From: JBGAKG01 sp044224495
GTDB taxonomy: Bacteria; Myxococcota_A; Polyangia; Polyangiales; Polyangiaceae
Length of the DNA: 64,000 nucleotides
Assembly (NCBI GenBank): GCA_044224495.1
Contig: JBGAKG010000013.1
Location: forward strand, 186,001 to 250,000
Direction: 5' to 3'
In this document: piece after piece, positions 18,128 through 26,707 of the stretch
How positions within the stretch are numbered: the stretch's first letter is position 1
Layout: each line of letters starts with the position of its first letter
Notes under the pieces: model-generated
The model's database searches: none
Seen by the model: only the letters and a program-made list of their open reading frames with translations
Told to the model about the DNA's origin: nothing
Position numbers and translations under genes: made by a program

Positions 18128-18299
18128 GGACGGCTCCTCTCTGGGGCCTGGATTCCACGGCCCGCCTTCGCGACGGAACGACAGCGTACACGAAGAGGGA
18201 CCGAAGTGCGAGCCGGATTACGCGTTGCGCTAATGAAACATACTGCCGAGCTCGCGCGCTCGAGTGCATGAAAGTGCGTCGAATGGCATGCTCCGCCGC

Positions 18300-19460
18300 A
18301 TGAGTCATGCCACCGCCTCGGCGGATCGCATCGGGATCCTCGGTTACGACAGCTTCCACTTCGTGGTGGAGAGCTTCGAGCGCTCGAAGAAGTTCTACGA
18401 GAGCGTGTTCGACTTCAAGGAGGTCGCCCGCGCGGGCGAGGAGCTCGTGACTCGGAGCGGCCAGCAATCGGTCGTGTACGGAGCGGGTGACGTTCGCGTC
18501 TGTCTCTCCACGCCGCTCACGGGTTCGTCGAAGGCGGCGCGCTACCTGAAGCGGCACCCGGCCGGCGTGATGAGCCTGAGCTTCCGCGTGCAGAACCTCG
18601 AGCAGACGATGCGCTTCCTCGAGAAGCGCGGCGGCACGATCCTCGCGGACCCGGTCGAGGCGAAGGACGAGCGCGGCGGCACGTACCGCAGCTTCGAGAT
18701 CGCGACGCCGCTCGGCGACGTCGCCTTCCGCTTCATCGAGCGCAACGACTTCCGCGCGTTCGCGCCGGGCTTCGTCGACGTGGGCCCCGGCGCCGCATCG
18801 CGCCCTGAAAACAGGTACGGCGTGAGCTCGATCGACCACGTCACCTCCAACGGCCTCACGATGGCGCCGATCGTGAACTGGTACCGCGACGTGCTCGGCT
18901 TCGAGCAGTTCTGGGAGATCAAGTTCCACACCGAGGACATCAGCTCCTCGCTCGGGGGCTCCGGCCTCAAGTCGATCGTGATGTGGGATCCCGAGAGCGG
19001 CGTGAAGTTCGCCACCAACGAGCCGCTTCGCCCCCGCTTCCGCGACTCGCAGATCTGGAAGTTCGTCGAGGACAACCAGGGCTCCGGCGTCCAGCACATC
19101 GCGTTCGGCGTTCCCCAGATCATCCCCACCGTCGAAGACCTGGCGAAGCGCGGCGTCGAGTTCCTCAAGACGCCGCCGAGCTACTTCCGCGATCTCCCCG
19201 CGCGGCTCGCGAAGCTCGGCATCACGAACGTGAAGGAGGAGCTCGCGGAGCTCGAGCGGCTCCAGATTCTCCTGGATGGGCAGAACGACAAGTACATGCT
19301 CCAGATCTTCATGCGCGAGGCGGCCGGCTACTACGACGACTCGCGCGCGGGACCGTTCTTCTACGAGATCATCCAGCGCGCGGGTGACCCCGGCTTCGGC
19401 TACGGCAACTTCCGCGCGCTCTTCGAGAGCATCGAGCGCGCCCAACGCGCTCCGGCGTGA
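18300..19460 (+). CDS. hppD: 4-hydroxyphenylpyruvate dioxygenase
   Basis: 386 residues from ATG 18300 (MSHATASADRIGILG); an ATG 12 bases earlier is possible. It converts 4-hydroxyphenylpyruvate to homogentisate in tyrosine catabolism and is a Fe(II), vicinal-oxygen-chelate fold enzyme. Two VOC halves are present. The iron ligands are the expected His in SSIDHVTSN, His in GVQHIAFG, and Glu in FYEIIQR. The C-terminal signature FFYEIIQRAGDPGFGYGNFRALFESIE is nearly canonical in order. The last base pairs overlap the next start (GTGA), and hmgA follows two genes on, so this is a homogentisate operon. Homogentisate can also be oxidised to pyomelanin. Confidence 0.95.
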   Translation: MSHATASADRIGILGYDSFHFVVESFERSKKFYESVFDFKEVARAGEELVTRSGQQSVVYGAGDVRVCLSTPLTGSSKAARYLKRHPAGVMSLSFRVQNLEQTMRFLEKRGGTILADPVEAKDERGGTYRSFEIATPLGDVAFRFIERNDFRAFAPGFVDVGPGAASRPENRYGVSSIDHVTSNGLTMAPIVNWYRDVLGFEQFWEIKFHTEDISSSLGGSGLKSIVMWDPESGVKFATNEPLRPRFRDSQIWKFVEDNQGSGVQHIAFGVPQIIPTVEDLAKRGVEFLKTPPSYFRDLPARLAKLGITNVKEELAELERLQILLDGQNDKYMLQIFMREAAGYYDDSRAGPFFYEIIQRAGDPGFGYGNFRALFESIERAQRAPA

Positions 19461-20248
19461 CGCCGGAGCGGCGCCCGCTTCCCTCGGCCTCCGAGCCGGA
19501 GGGCGACGACGCGCTCGAAGAGGCTCCGCTCCCCGCACCCCCCGAGCTCGCACCCGAGCCTCGCGCGGGGCTTCCGGTCGTGGCCCCCGACGCGCTCGCC
19601 GCGCTCGACGGCCGGACCGATCCCGTGCGCGCGCTCTTGTGGGCGGTCATCAGGTACGTGGTGTCGCCGGCGCGGCACGTCACCGTCGGCGGCGGCTACC
19701 GCAGCGCGGCGGTTCCGTTGGCCGCCGCGGCGTCGGGCGAGGAGGGCACGCGCTTCGAGGCCGCCGGGCTGCGCTGGATCGGCAGCGTTCGCGAGCGCGC
19801 CGGGTGGGTGTCCACGGCGAGCGACGTGCACCTCAGCGAGGACGGCGCCGTGCACGTCTTCGCGCGCCAGACGAGGATGAGCGGGAGCGTCGCCTCCACC
19901 TTGTCGAGCTACTACCTCTTCAGCGTGCTGTCGGACGGCACCGTCGTCGAGACCGTCCAAGCACCGAAGCCGTACCTCGAGTCGACCACGCGCTACGTGT
20001 GCCGCGCGGGCGAGGGGAGCGTCGAGCTCGACGTGTCCGCCCATCGGCGCGCCATCGCGCGCCTCTGTCGCGAGCGCGGCGTGTACGTCGTCGCGGTGCG
20101 CGACCTCGACGACGTGGTGCGCCAGCAGCGGTTCTCCTACCGCCACGCGCTCCCGCTCGGGAGCGCCATGCTCTCGCTCGGCTTCGTCTTGGCGCCGGTC
20201 TTCGTCGTCGTCGCGGCGGTCGTCCTGCTCCTCGCTTTCTTGCGCTGA
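19457..20248 (+). CDS. hypothetical protein with C-terminal membrane hairpin, inside the homogentisate operon
   Basis: 263 residues, not recognised. The GTG at 19457 overlaps the hppD stop (GTGA), so it is translationally coupled. The N-terminal 45 residues are Pro/Glu/Ala-rich and probably disordered. A central soluble domain (about 60-220) contains LRWIGSVRERAGWVSTASDVHLSEDG and SSYYLFSVLSDGTVVETV. The C-terminus (LPLGSAMLSLGFVL and APVFVVVAAVVLLLAFLR) forms two closely spaced hydrophobic segments. hmgA starts 20 bases downstream. Location between two cytoplasmic enzymes of one pathway suggests a role in that pathway or its envelope side, but nothing in the sequence proves it. Confidence 0.65.
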   Translation: MTPERRPLPSASEPEGDDALEEAPLPAPPELAPEPRAGLPVVAPDALAALDGRTDPVRALLWAVIRYVVSPARHVTVGGGYRSAAVPLAAAASGEEGTRFEAAGLRWIGSVRERAGWVSTASDVHLSEDGAVHVFARQTRMSGSVASTLSSYYLFSVLSDGTVVETVQAPKPYLESTTRYVCRAGEGSVELDVSAHRRAIARLCRERGVYVVAVRDLDDVVRQQRFSYRHALPLGSAMLSLGFVLAPVFVVVAAVVLLLAFLR

Positions 20249-20267
20249 TCGGGGTACCGATCCGCGC

Positions 20268-21440
20268 ATGATCGATCGTCAGAGCGCCGGCCTGCTTCCC
20301 GAGAAGCCGCACACCGCGTTCCGCGACGCCGCGGGAAAGCTCTTCTTCGAAGAGATGTTCACGCGCGGTGGCTTCGACGGCCCGTTCAGCTACTTCTACC
20401 ACCGTCACCCGATCACGCCGCAGCGCGACACCGGGCCGACCGAGCGCGGTTGGCCGCGCGCCGTCGCCGCAGAAGGCGTCTCGCTCAAGCGCCGGCTCTT
20501 CCTCTCCGACCGCGTCGCGAAGGGCGGCCAGCTTCTCGATCGGCGGACGCCGGTCCTCTTCAACGCCGACGTCACGGTCCTCCTCGCGCACGCGACCGAG
20601 ACCGACGACGCCTACTTCGCCAACGGCGACGGCGACGAGCTCCACTACGTGCAGGACGGCTCCGCGACGCTGGAGTCGCCGTGCGGTCGCCTCGACGTGG
20701 TGGCTGGAGACTACGTCCACGTGCCGCGCTCGCTCATCCACCGCTGGCACGTGCCGAAGGGCGGCGCGCTGCGCGTGATGGTCTTCGAGCTCACGGGCGG
20801 GATGATGATCCCGCGCGACTTCCGCAACCCGGTGGGCCAGCTCCGAATGGATGCGCCTTACACGCATCGCGACTTCAAGAAGCCCGTCGGGCCGATCGCG
20901 ACGCCGGACCACGTGCCGGACGGCCCGAAGGTCCTCGTCGTGAAGAAGGGGGGCACGTTCCGGCGCTACGAGCTGCAGGAGTCGCCGATGGACGCCGTCG
21001 GTTGGGACGGCTTCGTCTACCCCTGGGCGTTCCCGATCGAGAAGTACCAGCCGAAGACCGGGCTCGTGCACCTGCCCCCGACGATCCACACGACGTTCGC
21101 GGCGCCCGGGTGCCTGATCTGCAGCTTCGTGCCGCGCGTGGTGGACTACCACCCGCAGGCGATCCCGTGCCCGTACCCGCACTCGAGCGTCGATTGCGAC
21201 GAGATCATCCTGTACCTCCGGGGTAATTTCACGAGTCGGCGCGGTGTCGGACCGGGGGCGATCTCGCTGCACCCGGCGGGCATCGCGCACGGGCCCCACC
21301 CTGGTGCGTACGAAGCGAGCATTGGCACCCAGCGCACGGACGAGCTCGCGGTGATGATGGATTGCTTCAAGCCACTAGCGCCGACCGCTCAGGCGTCGAA
21401 CCTGGAGGATGCCGGCTACCACGACTCGTGGTGGCCCTGA
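20268..21440 (+). CDS. hmgA: homogentisate 1,2-dioxygenase
   Basis: 390 residues. It opens the aromatic ring of homogentisate to maleylacetoacetate, and is a cupin-type Fe(II) enzyme. The C-terminal cupin carries PYPHSSVDCDEIILYLRG, with a His and an Asp/Glu pair as metal ligands, and ISLHPAGIAHGPHPGAYE, with the further His ligands. TDELAVMMDCFKPL matches the closing motif of bacterial HGDs. It is shorter than the human enzyme (445), as is usual for this bacterial branch. Third gene of the hppD operon. The next pathway enzymes (maleylacetoacetate isomerase, fumarylacetoacetase) are not in this window. Confidence 0.92.
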   Translation: MIDRQSAGLLPEKPHTAFRDAAGKLFFEEMFTRGGFDGPFSYFYHRHPITPQRDTGPTERGWPRAVAAEGVSLKRRLFLSDRVAKGGQLLDRRTPVLFNADVTVLLAHATETDDAYFANGDGDELHYVQDGSATLESPCGRLDVVAGDYVHVPRSLIHRWHVPKGGALRVMVFELTGGMMIPRDFRNPVGQLRMDAPYTHRDFKKPVGPIATPDHVPDGPKVLVVKKGGTFRRYELQESPMDAVGWDGFVYPWAFPIEKYQPKTGLVHLPPTIHTTFAAPGCLICSFVPRVVDYHPQAIPCPYPHSSVDCDEIILYLRGNFTSRRGVGPGAISLHPAGIAHGPHPGAYEASIGTQRTDELAVMMDCFKPLAPTAQASNLEDAGYHDSWWP

Positions 21441-21575
21441 GCGTTTCCTATTCCGAGGGGGATAGGTGCAAGAGCTGCGTGGCGGTTTGGGCCTCTCCGC
21501 CGGCAAATTCGTGAGCGAAATCATGGGCGTGGCGTTTCTGTCCACTGCCGCGCATTCGGAGTATCGTAAGGGTTG

Positions 21576-22967
21576 ATGGAGGGAAGCCACCCACTCCAGC
21601 CCGGCGACCGCGTCGCCGAGCGTTACGTCGTCGACCGACTGCTCGCATCGGGCGGCATGGGTGTGGTTTACGTTGCAACCCACTCCGAACTAGGGACCGA
21701 GGTCGCCATCAAAGTGCTGACCAACGGGCACGAGGATCGGACGCTGGGCGCGCGCTTTCTCCGCGAGGCCCGCTCCGCCGCCCGCTTGAAGAGCGAGCAC
21801 ATCGCCCGGGTGTTCGACTTTGGGATGCTCCCGAGCGGTCACCCGTTCATGGCGCTCGAGCTCCTGAGCGGCGTGGACGTCGATGGCGTGCTGGAGCTCG
21901 GTCCGATCCCCACGCAGGTCGCGGTCGGTCACATCCTTCAGGCGTGCGAAGGGCTCGCCGTGGCTCACGCGGCGGGGATCGTCCACCGCGACATCAAGCC
22001 GTCGAACCTCTTCGTGACGACCCGTTCGGACGGTTCGCCGCTCGTGAAGATCCTCGACTTCGGGATCGCGAAGGACGCATCGGACTCGAAGAAGACGACG
22101 GGCGGCATGGGCTCGCCCTATTACATGTCGCCCGAGCAGGTTCGCGCTGCGGCCAACGTCGACGTCCGCACCGACGTTTGGGCGCTCGGCGTCACGCTCT
22201 ACGAGATGCTGAGCGGTCAGCGCCCGTTCGAGGGCGTCATCGCGTCCCAGGTCTGCATCGCGATCGTGAACGACCCGCCGACGCCGCTCGACTCGGTGAC
22301 CACGGGGCTGCCGCCCGAGCTCGTCGCGATCGTGCACCGGTGCCTGGAGAAGAACCCGGACAAGCGACCCGCCAACGTCGGCGAGCTCGCGATGCTGCTC
22401 GCGCCGTTTGCTTCTTACGAGGCCTCGCTCCACGCGGAGCGCGCGGTGCGCACGTTGGGCGGTGGCCGCCCCGCCATGGCGTCCATCCCCGATGGCGATC
22501 GGCTCTCGTTCTCGCGTCACACGCCGTCGAAGCCGCTCCCGCCGACCGCGGCGCAAGGTGCCGAGACTGCGCCCGCGCTGTCGAGCCGTCCGCCTCCGGC
22601 ATCCGCGCCGAGCTCCCGCCGTTGGCTCATCGCTGCGGCCGCTGGCTTCGTCGGCATCGCAGCGATAACGACCGTCGTCCTCGTCACGCGGGACGGAGCC
22701 TCGAAGCCCGGGTCCGCGGGGGCGGCGTTGCCGGTGCCTCCCCCACCCACGACCACCACGCAGCCGACGGCAACGGTCACGGCCACGGCGATGACCACGG
22801 CGACGAGCACGGTCACGGCTTCGACCAGCGCGCCGTCGGCGAAGACGGCGGCGGCTTCCGTCACCGCCGCCGTCGCGCGGCCCGCCGGCTCGGCGGCGAC
22901 CCCCAAACCGAACGCAAGCGGGAAGGCGAACGGCCCCAATTTCGATGGTACGGAAGACCGGAACTGA
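21576..22967 (+). CDS. transmembrane Ser/Thr protein kinase, PknB type
   Basis: 463 residues from ATG 21576; a TTG three bases earlier is possible. The kinase domain is ~15-280: the Gly loop ASGGMGVVY (24-32), Lys46 in VAIKVL, the catalytic HRDIKPSN (137-144), DFG at 161-163, and the activation segment GGMGSPYYMSPEQ. A Pro/Ser linker leads to one membrane helix (about 350-372, WLIAAAAGFVGIAAITTVVLV). The outer part is a Thr/Ala-rich low-complexity tail (TATVTATAMTTATSTVTAS) with no folded sensor domain. Its last 23 bases overlap the next gene in a different frame. Substrates unknown; all canonical catalytic residues are present. Confidence 0.93.
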   Translation: MEGSHPLQPGDRVAERYVVDRLLASGGMGVVYVATHSELGTEVAIKVLTNGHEDRTLGARFLREARSAARLKSEHIARVFDFGMLPSGHPFMALELLSGVDVDGVLELGPIPTQVAVGHILQACEGLAVAHAAGIVHRDIKPSNLFVTTRSDGSPLVKILDFGIAKDASDSKKTTGGMGSPYYMSPEQVRAAANVDVRTDVWALGVTLYEMLSGQRPFEGVIASQVCIAIVNDPPTPLDSVTTGLPPELVAIVHRCLEKNPDKRPANVGELAMLLAPFASYEASLHAERAVRTLGGGRPAMASIPDGDRLSFSRHTPSKPLPPTAAQGAETAPALSSRPPPASAPSSRRWLIAAAAGFVGIAAITTVVLVTRDGASKPGSAGAALPVPPPPTTTTQPTATVTATAMTTATSTVTASTSAPSAKTAAASVTAAVARPAGSAATPKPNASGKANGPNFDGTEDRN

Positions 22968-23421
22968 GCTCTTCTTCGTCGTCGCCTTGATCCTCGGCGG
23001 ATGTCGCGCCGTGATCGGGATCGACGATCTCCAGCGCGGCGATGGGGGAGTCGACGCGTCGATCGGGGACACCGGCGCGCCGGACGCGGTCGCCGACGCC
23101 ACGCCCGATGGCGCACCGCCCGCGGACGGGGGCGACGCCGGGCGCACGCTCGCCGAGTGCAACACCCTGTGTCGCGCCGACGCCGGCGAGGGCGGAGCGG
23201 CGTTCTCGACCGAGATGCACTCGTGCATCTGTCAGGGAGCCTCGTTCAAGGCGTGCGGCGCAGAGTGTACCGGCTACTGCCCCAACGGGAACACGCCGTC
23301 ACCGGCGTGCGAGACGTGTATCTTGCAGCAAGCCTTCGGAAGCGGCGTTTGCGTGGCGAAGGCCTCGAACTGCACCTCGGCCTGCCAAGGATTCCTCCAG
23401 TGCGTGACGAAGTGCCAATGA
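22945..23421 (+). CDS. Cys-rich lipoprotein, starts inside the kinase gene
   Basis: 158 residues. The signal MVRKTGTELFFVVALILGGC has a good lipobox (ILGGC). An acidic linker follows (DGGVDASIGDTGAPDAVAD). The C-terminal ~90 residues contain fourteen Cys (AECNTLCRADAG, HSCICQG, ACGAECTGYC, ACETC, NCTSACQGFLQCVTKC) and must be disulfide-rich if exported. The ATG lies 23 bases before the stop of the kinase gene, and the TGA overlaps the ATG of the next gene (ATGA at 23418). The three genes therefore form a tight operon, which suggests the lipoprotein may work with the kinase at the envelope. Confidence 0.75.
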   Translation: MVRKTGTELFFVVALILGGCRAVIGIDDLQRGDGGVDASIGDTGAPDAVADATPDGAPPADGGDAGRTLAECNTLCRADAGEGGAAFSTEMHSCICQGASFKACGAECTGYCPNGNTPSPACETCILQQAFGSGVCVAKASNCTSACQGFLQCVTKCQ

Positions 23422-24410
23422 AGCGCGCTCTCGGCCTGCTCCTCACCGCCGCCGTCCTCGCTCGCGCCGCGGCCGCGCACGCGCAGGGCACGTCGGCGGC
23501 GACGCCGCAGGAGAAGATCCTCGCGCAGACCCTCTTCGACGACGGCCGCGCGAAGATGACCGCGGGGGACTACGCCGCCGCATGCCCCAAGCTCGCCGAG
23601 AGCTATCGCCTGGATCCGGCGCCGGGCACGCTCCTGAACCTCGGGATGTGCCACGAGGCGGAAGGTCGGCTCGCCACCGCGTACGCCGAGCTCGGCGAAG
23701 CACTGAGCCGCGCCATCCGCGATGGGCGCTCCGATCGCCAGAAGACGGCGCGCGAGCACCTCGCGGCGATCTCGCCGCGCTTGTCGAAGCTCCAGCTCCG
23801 CGTCGCCGGCGCGGTGCCGAAGGATCTGAAGATCGAAGTCGACGGGATCGCCCTCGCGCGTGCGGCGTGGGACGTCGCGGTGCCGGTGGACCCGGGCGAG
23901 CACGTGATCGTGGCGAGCGCGAGCGGTCGGATCGCGTCGCAGACGAAGGTCACGGTCGAAGCCGACGGGTCGACGAAAGAGGTCGAGGTCGGCGAGCTCG
24001 CGATCGATCCGAACGCGAACAAGCCGGTCGAGCCGGTGAAGCCGATCGAGCCCCCGAAGCCACCGCCGCCGCCGCCGCCGGCGAAGCCGTCGCCGCTGAA
24101 GCTCGTGGGCTTCGTCGCGTTGGGCGTGGGTGGCGCGGGCCTCGTCGCCGGAGGCATCCTCGGCGCCGTCGCGGTGGGGCAGTGGTCGAACGCCAAGTCG
24201 CTCTGCCCGGGGGGCATCTGCCCCACCGACGAGGGGATCGACACCGGCAAGCGCGCGGGGACGTTCGCCGACGTGGCGACGGTGGCGTTGATCGCGGGCG
24301 GCGTGATCGCGGCCGGTGGCCTCGCGCTCGTGCTCTTCGCGCCGAAGGCGAAGACCTCCGCGTGGATCTCACCGACCTGGGGTGGTGTCGTCCTCGGCGG
24401 CTCGTTCTGA
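23418..24410 (+). CDS. exported TPR/PEGA-like protein with membrane hairpin
   Basis: 330 residues. It has a signal peptide (MKRALGLLLTAAVLARAAAAHA) and helical TPR-like repeats at ~35-120: ILAQTLFDDGRAKMTAGDYAAACPKLAESYRLDP is the typical fill/load motif, split here for length. A PEGA-like beta domain at ~130-200 contains VPKDLKIEVDGI and VPVDPGEHVIVASA. A Pro-rich linker (PPKPPPPPPPAKP) is followed by two hydrophobic segments (VGFVALGVGGAGLVAGG and VATVALIAGGVIAAGGLALVL) flanking a loop with two Cys (SLCPGGICPTD). Common in Polyangia next to kinases; function unknown. A frameshifted paralogue lies at 32969-33795. The 3' end overlaps the convergent zinc-ribbon gene by 42 bases. Confidence 0.75.
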   Translation: MKRALGLLLTAAVLARAAAAHAQGTSAATPQEKILAQTLFDDGRAKMTAGDYAAACPKLAESYRLDPAPGTLLNLGMCHEAEGRLATAYAELGEALSRAIRDGRSDRQKTAREHLAAISPRLSKLQLRVAGAVPKDLKIEVDGIALARAAWDVAVPVDPGEHVIVASASGRIASQTKVTVEADGSTKEVEVGELAIDPNANKPVEPVKPIEPPKPPPPPPPAKPSPLKLVGFVALGVGGAGLVAGGILGAVAVGQWSNAKSLCPGGICPTDEGIDTGKRAGTFADVATVALIAGGVIAAGGLALVLFAPKAKTSAWISPTWGGVVLGGSF

Positions 24411-24665
24411 CGGGACCCACCCGGTCTGGTCCGCCAGAAAGCGCCCCATCCCCCGGACGACGCTCGCGGCGTCCACCTCGGCCTCGATCAGCTCGTCGAA
24501 CGGGCGGATCCGCCACCAGCCGCCCGAGCGATACTCGACCTCCAGCGCGGCTCCACACTCGCACCTCACCGCACCTTGGGGCGGATCGGGGACGAAGTGG
24601 CCGCGGCAGCTCGGGCAGAACGGCTCGGCGGTCCAAACGTCGCTGGAGGTGGTGAAGATGGCCAT
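24369..24665 (-). CDS. small zinc-ribbon protein
   Basis: 98 residues. Two Cys pairs, FCPSCRGHF (17-20) and RCECGAALE, form a zinc ribbon, followed by a beta strand and an acidic helix (RPFDELIEAEVDAASVV). The C-terminus (ERAAEDDTTPGR) overlaps the end of the convergent exported-protein gene by 42 bases. The ribbon pattern and normal composition of the first 80 residues support a real gene; the overlapping tail makes it less secure. Downstream member of a leftward set with two lipoprotein genes. Role unknown; nucleic-acid or protein binding is possible. Confidence 0.6.
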   Translation of the reverse strand: MAIFTTSSDVWTAEPFCPSCRGHFVPDPPQGAVRCECGAALEVEYRSGGWWRIRPFDELIEAEVDAASVVRGMGRFLADQTGWVPSERAAEDDTTPGR

Positions 24666-24719
24666 GCGCGCGGCGTCCTGCTCTCAGTACCGGGAGGCCC
24701 GAGAAACCGGCGCGCGAGG

Positions 24720-25283
24720 CTAAAGGCACTTACCGGATTCGTCGTTCGCGCAGCGCCAGGTCCGCGCTTGGCCGTTCACGCTGATCGTGACCTTGCCGAA
24801 CTGGCCCGCGGTCCGCTCGACGGGCTGGATGAGCCGCGGCGGATCGCAGAGCCCGCCGAAGCTCAACGTGCCCTTCAGGTCGAGGAGGAGCGCGCCGTCC
24901 GGCCCGTCCTTGACCGATGCGACCGCGAGCTTCGACTTCATCTCGCCGAGGAGCTTGGCGACCGCCTCGACCAAGCGCCCCTTCGTGTCGGTCGCCGTCA
25001 GCGATGCGGGCTTCGGGACGAGCCAATCGTCGCAGCCGATCTTGATCGCACCGGGCTGCTTCGCGCCGACGGTCGGATCGGACGCGACGAGCCACAGCAT
25101 CGGCACCGCGGGTGCCGCCGACGCGCTCGCGGCGGGCTCCACGCTCCCCACCACGTTGGGCGAGCTCGCGCTGGCGGCCGTCGCGCTTTGGACGGTGCTC
25201 GCGACGGGCGCACCTTCACCTTCCTTCCGGCCGCACGCAGCCACGAAGGCGAGGACGGCGATGGAGAGTCGGAGCGGTCGCAT
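24720..25283 (-). CDS. lipoprotein with GerMN-like domain
   Basis: 187 residues. The signal MRPLRLSIAVLAFVAAC has the lipobox FVAAC. After an Ala/Ser-rich linker the domain from ~70 reads MLWLVASDPTVG, GRLVEAVAKLLGEMKSKLAVASV, ALLLDLKGTLSFGG and GQFGKVTISVNGQ. This matches the strand-helix pattern of GerMN (sporulation/germination) domains, which are not limited to spore formers. The C-terminus has a Cys pair (WRCANDESGKC). It starts 5 bases after the stop of the upstream lipoprotein gene, so they share an operon. GerMN domains are thought to bind envelope partners; the role here is unknown. Confidence 0.65.
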   Translation of the reverse strand: MRPLRLSIAVLAFVAACGRKEGEGAPVASTVQSATAASASSPNVVGSVEPAASASAAPAVPMLWLVASDPTVGAKQPGAIKIGCDDWLVPKPASLTATDTKGRLVEAVAKLLGEMKSKLAVASVKDGPDGALLLDLKGTLSFGGLCDPPRLIQPVERTAGQFGKVTISVNGQARTWRCANDESGKCL

Positions 25284-25288
25284 CGAGC

Positions 25289-25876
25289 TCAGGGCGGGGG
25301 CGCGCAGACGAAGCGATCGGCGAGGTAGCGCGACACGTTCCGCGCGAGGACGAGCCCGGCGCTGCGCATGCGGCTGCCGGACGAGAAGTCGCTCGTCTTC
25401 GCGTTCGTCCGGAGCTCGTCGATCACCCGCTGGCCGGTGGGATCGAGGACCTGGATCACGAGGATGGCCTCGGCGGGGCGCGAGCTGACCCACACGTTGT
25501 AGCCCGGCTCCCAGAACACGAAGTTGGGGCGCATCACGAACGTGTTCGGCGTCGCTGCCACGGCTTGGCCGGGCGGAACGGGCGGGAGCGCGATGTCGGG
25601 GCGACGCTCCTGCATCGCGACGCGGAAGTAGCCCGCGAAGTCGGCCTTGTCCTGCAGGTACGACTGCTGCTGCTTCGGATCCTTGCCCGCGAAGTACTCC
25701 GCCTCGGTCTTGCCGCCGACCTGGAGGTTGTCCATGTGGACGTCCTCGACGATGACGCGGCAGCCCGGGTTCACGAACGGGTTCGGCACGGCCTCGCGCA
25801 CCATCACGTACGGCTTGCTGCACGCGACGAGGAGCGGGGCGACGATGGCGACGGCGAGAAGACGGCGCTTGGACAT
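25289..25876 (-). CDS. lipoprotein of unknown function
   Basis: 195 residues. The signal MSKRRLLAVAIVAPLLVAC has the lipobox LLVAC. The mature part contains CRVIVEDVHMDNLQVGGKTE, a central region rich in Gln (DPKQQQSYLQDK), and RPAEAILVIQVLDPTGQRV with a final Cys in RFVCAPPP. The alternation of strands resembles periplasmic lipoproteins that assemble on the outer membrane (DUF4410-like), but I do not claim that family. First gene of a leftward unit with the GerMN-like lipoprotein (5 bases apart) and the zinc-ribbon gene. Confidence 0.7.
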   Translation of the reverse strand: MSKRRLLAVAIVAPLLVACSKPYVMVREAVPNPFVNPGCRVIVEDVHMDNLQVGGKTEAEYFAGKDPKQQQSYLQDKADFAGYFRVAMQERRPDIALPPVPPGQAVAATPNTFVMRPNFVFWEPGYNVWVSSRPAEAILVIQVLDPTGQRVIDELRTNAKTSDFSSGSRMRSAGLVLARNVSRYLADRFVCAPPP

Positions 25877-25914
25877 GTTCGGTGTCTACCGAAGCCCCGC
25901 GCGTACCGCAAGCT

Positions 25915-26676
25915 TCAGCGCGGCTTCACGCGCGCGATCGCATAGCCGACGAAGAACGGGCCCATCTGCACGATGAACTCGCTCGTCTGGCGCGTCTTGC
26001 GCATCGATTGCACGAGGTGCGAGAGCGGGTGGAGCTCCTTCCCCACGAGCCCGATCACGAACTCGTTGTCCTTCGCGTCGAGCCCGTGACACGCGAGGCG
26101 GATGTCGTGACCGAGCCCCGCCTGTCCGTACGCATGGCCGATCGCGCCGTGCTCGCGCATCATGCCGGACACCTCCTGCGGTTCGAGGCGCGCGAACGCG
26201 CCGCTGCGGCGGAGCGGGTACCAGACGTGCCAGGGCGTCTCGGGGTTCAGCGCGTTCTTCACCGGGTGCTCGAGCAACCAGTGGAGGAGCTCGGGCTCGT
26301 GGCCGAGCGCGTAGGTGCGGCCGATCATCGCGAAGTCGGGCCGCATCGTCGCGTTCTGGAGGATGGTCGCGAAGAGCGGGCGCACGTCGCGGACGAAGAT
26401 CGCGGGGTCTTCGCTCCAGGTGAGCAAGCCGAGCGCGCGCGGATCCATCGTGTCGGCGTAGACGACCCCGCCGATGCCGGTCGTCTCGAGCGCGGCGGTG
26501 AGCTCCTTCACCTTCGCCGAGATCTCGTTCGCGGGGAGCTCGAACACGAGGAGCTGCATGAAGAGGCGACGGTTCGCTTTCTGGCGCTCGCCTTCCTTCT
26601 TGCCGCCGTACTCGTGAACGTCGATCTCCGGGAGCCCCGGCGCCTTCGGAGCGCCTTGCGTGGTTTGCGTGGTCAT
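25915..26676 (-). CDS. chlorite dismutase family haem protein (HemQ/Cld superfamily)
   Basis: 253 residues from ATG 26676 (MTTQTTQGAPK). The family signature is clear: HWLLEHPVKNA, PETPWHVWYPLRRSGAF, then MREHGAIGHAYG, where the His matches the proximal haem ligand. HGLDAKDNEFVIGL and SEFIVQMGPFFVG close the second ferredoxin-like half. Members either decarboxylate coproheme to haem (HemQ), split chlorite, or act as dye-type peroxidases. The distal residue that would decide cannot be assigned without alignment. Chlorite dismutation is unlikely without a perchlorate gene context. The start codon lies 31 bases from the divergent MFS gene, so promoters overlap. Confidence 0.85.
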   Translation of the reverse strand: MTTQTTQGAPKAPGLPEIDVHEYGGKKEGERQKANRRLFMQLLVFELPANEISAKVKELTAALETTGIGGVVYADTMDPRALGLLTWSEDPAIFVRDVRPLFATILQNATMRPDFAMIGRTYALGHEPELLHWLLEHPVKNALNPETPWHVWYPLRRSGAFARLEPQEVSGMMREHGAIGHAYGQAGLGHDIRLACHGLDAKDNEFVIGLVGKELHPLSHLVQSMRKTRQTSEFIVQMGPFFVGYAIARVKPR

Positions 26677-26707
26677 CGTTTGGGCGATAGTGTCCCTCGC
26701 GGTCTGC

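Noticed and set aside
21448..21475. Terminator hairpin after hmgA (CCTAT...ATAGG)
   Set aside because: Only five base pairs, long loop and no T-run.
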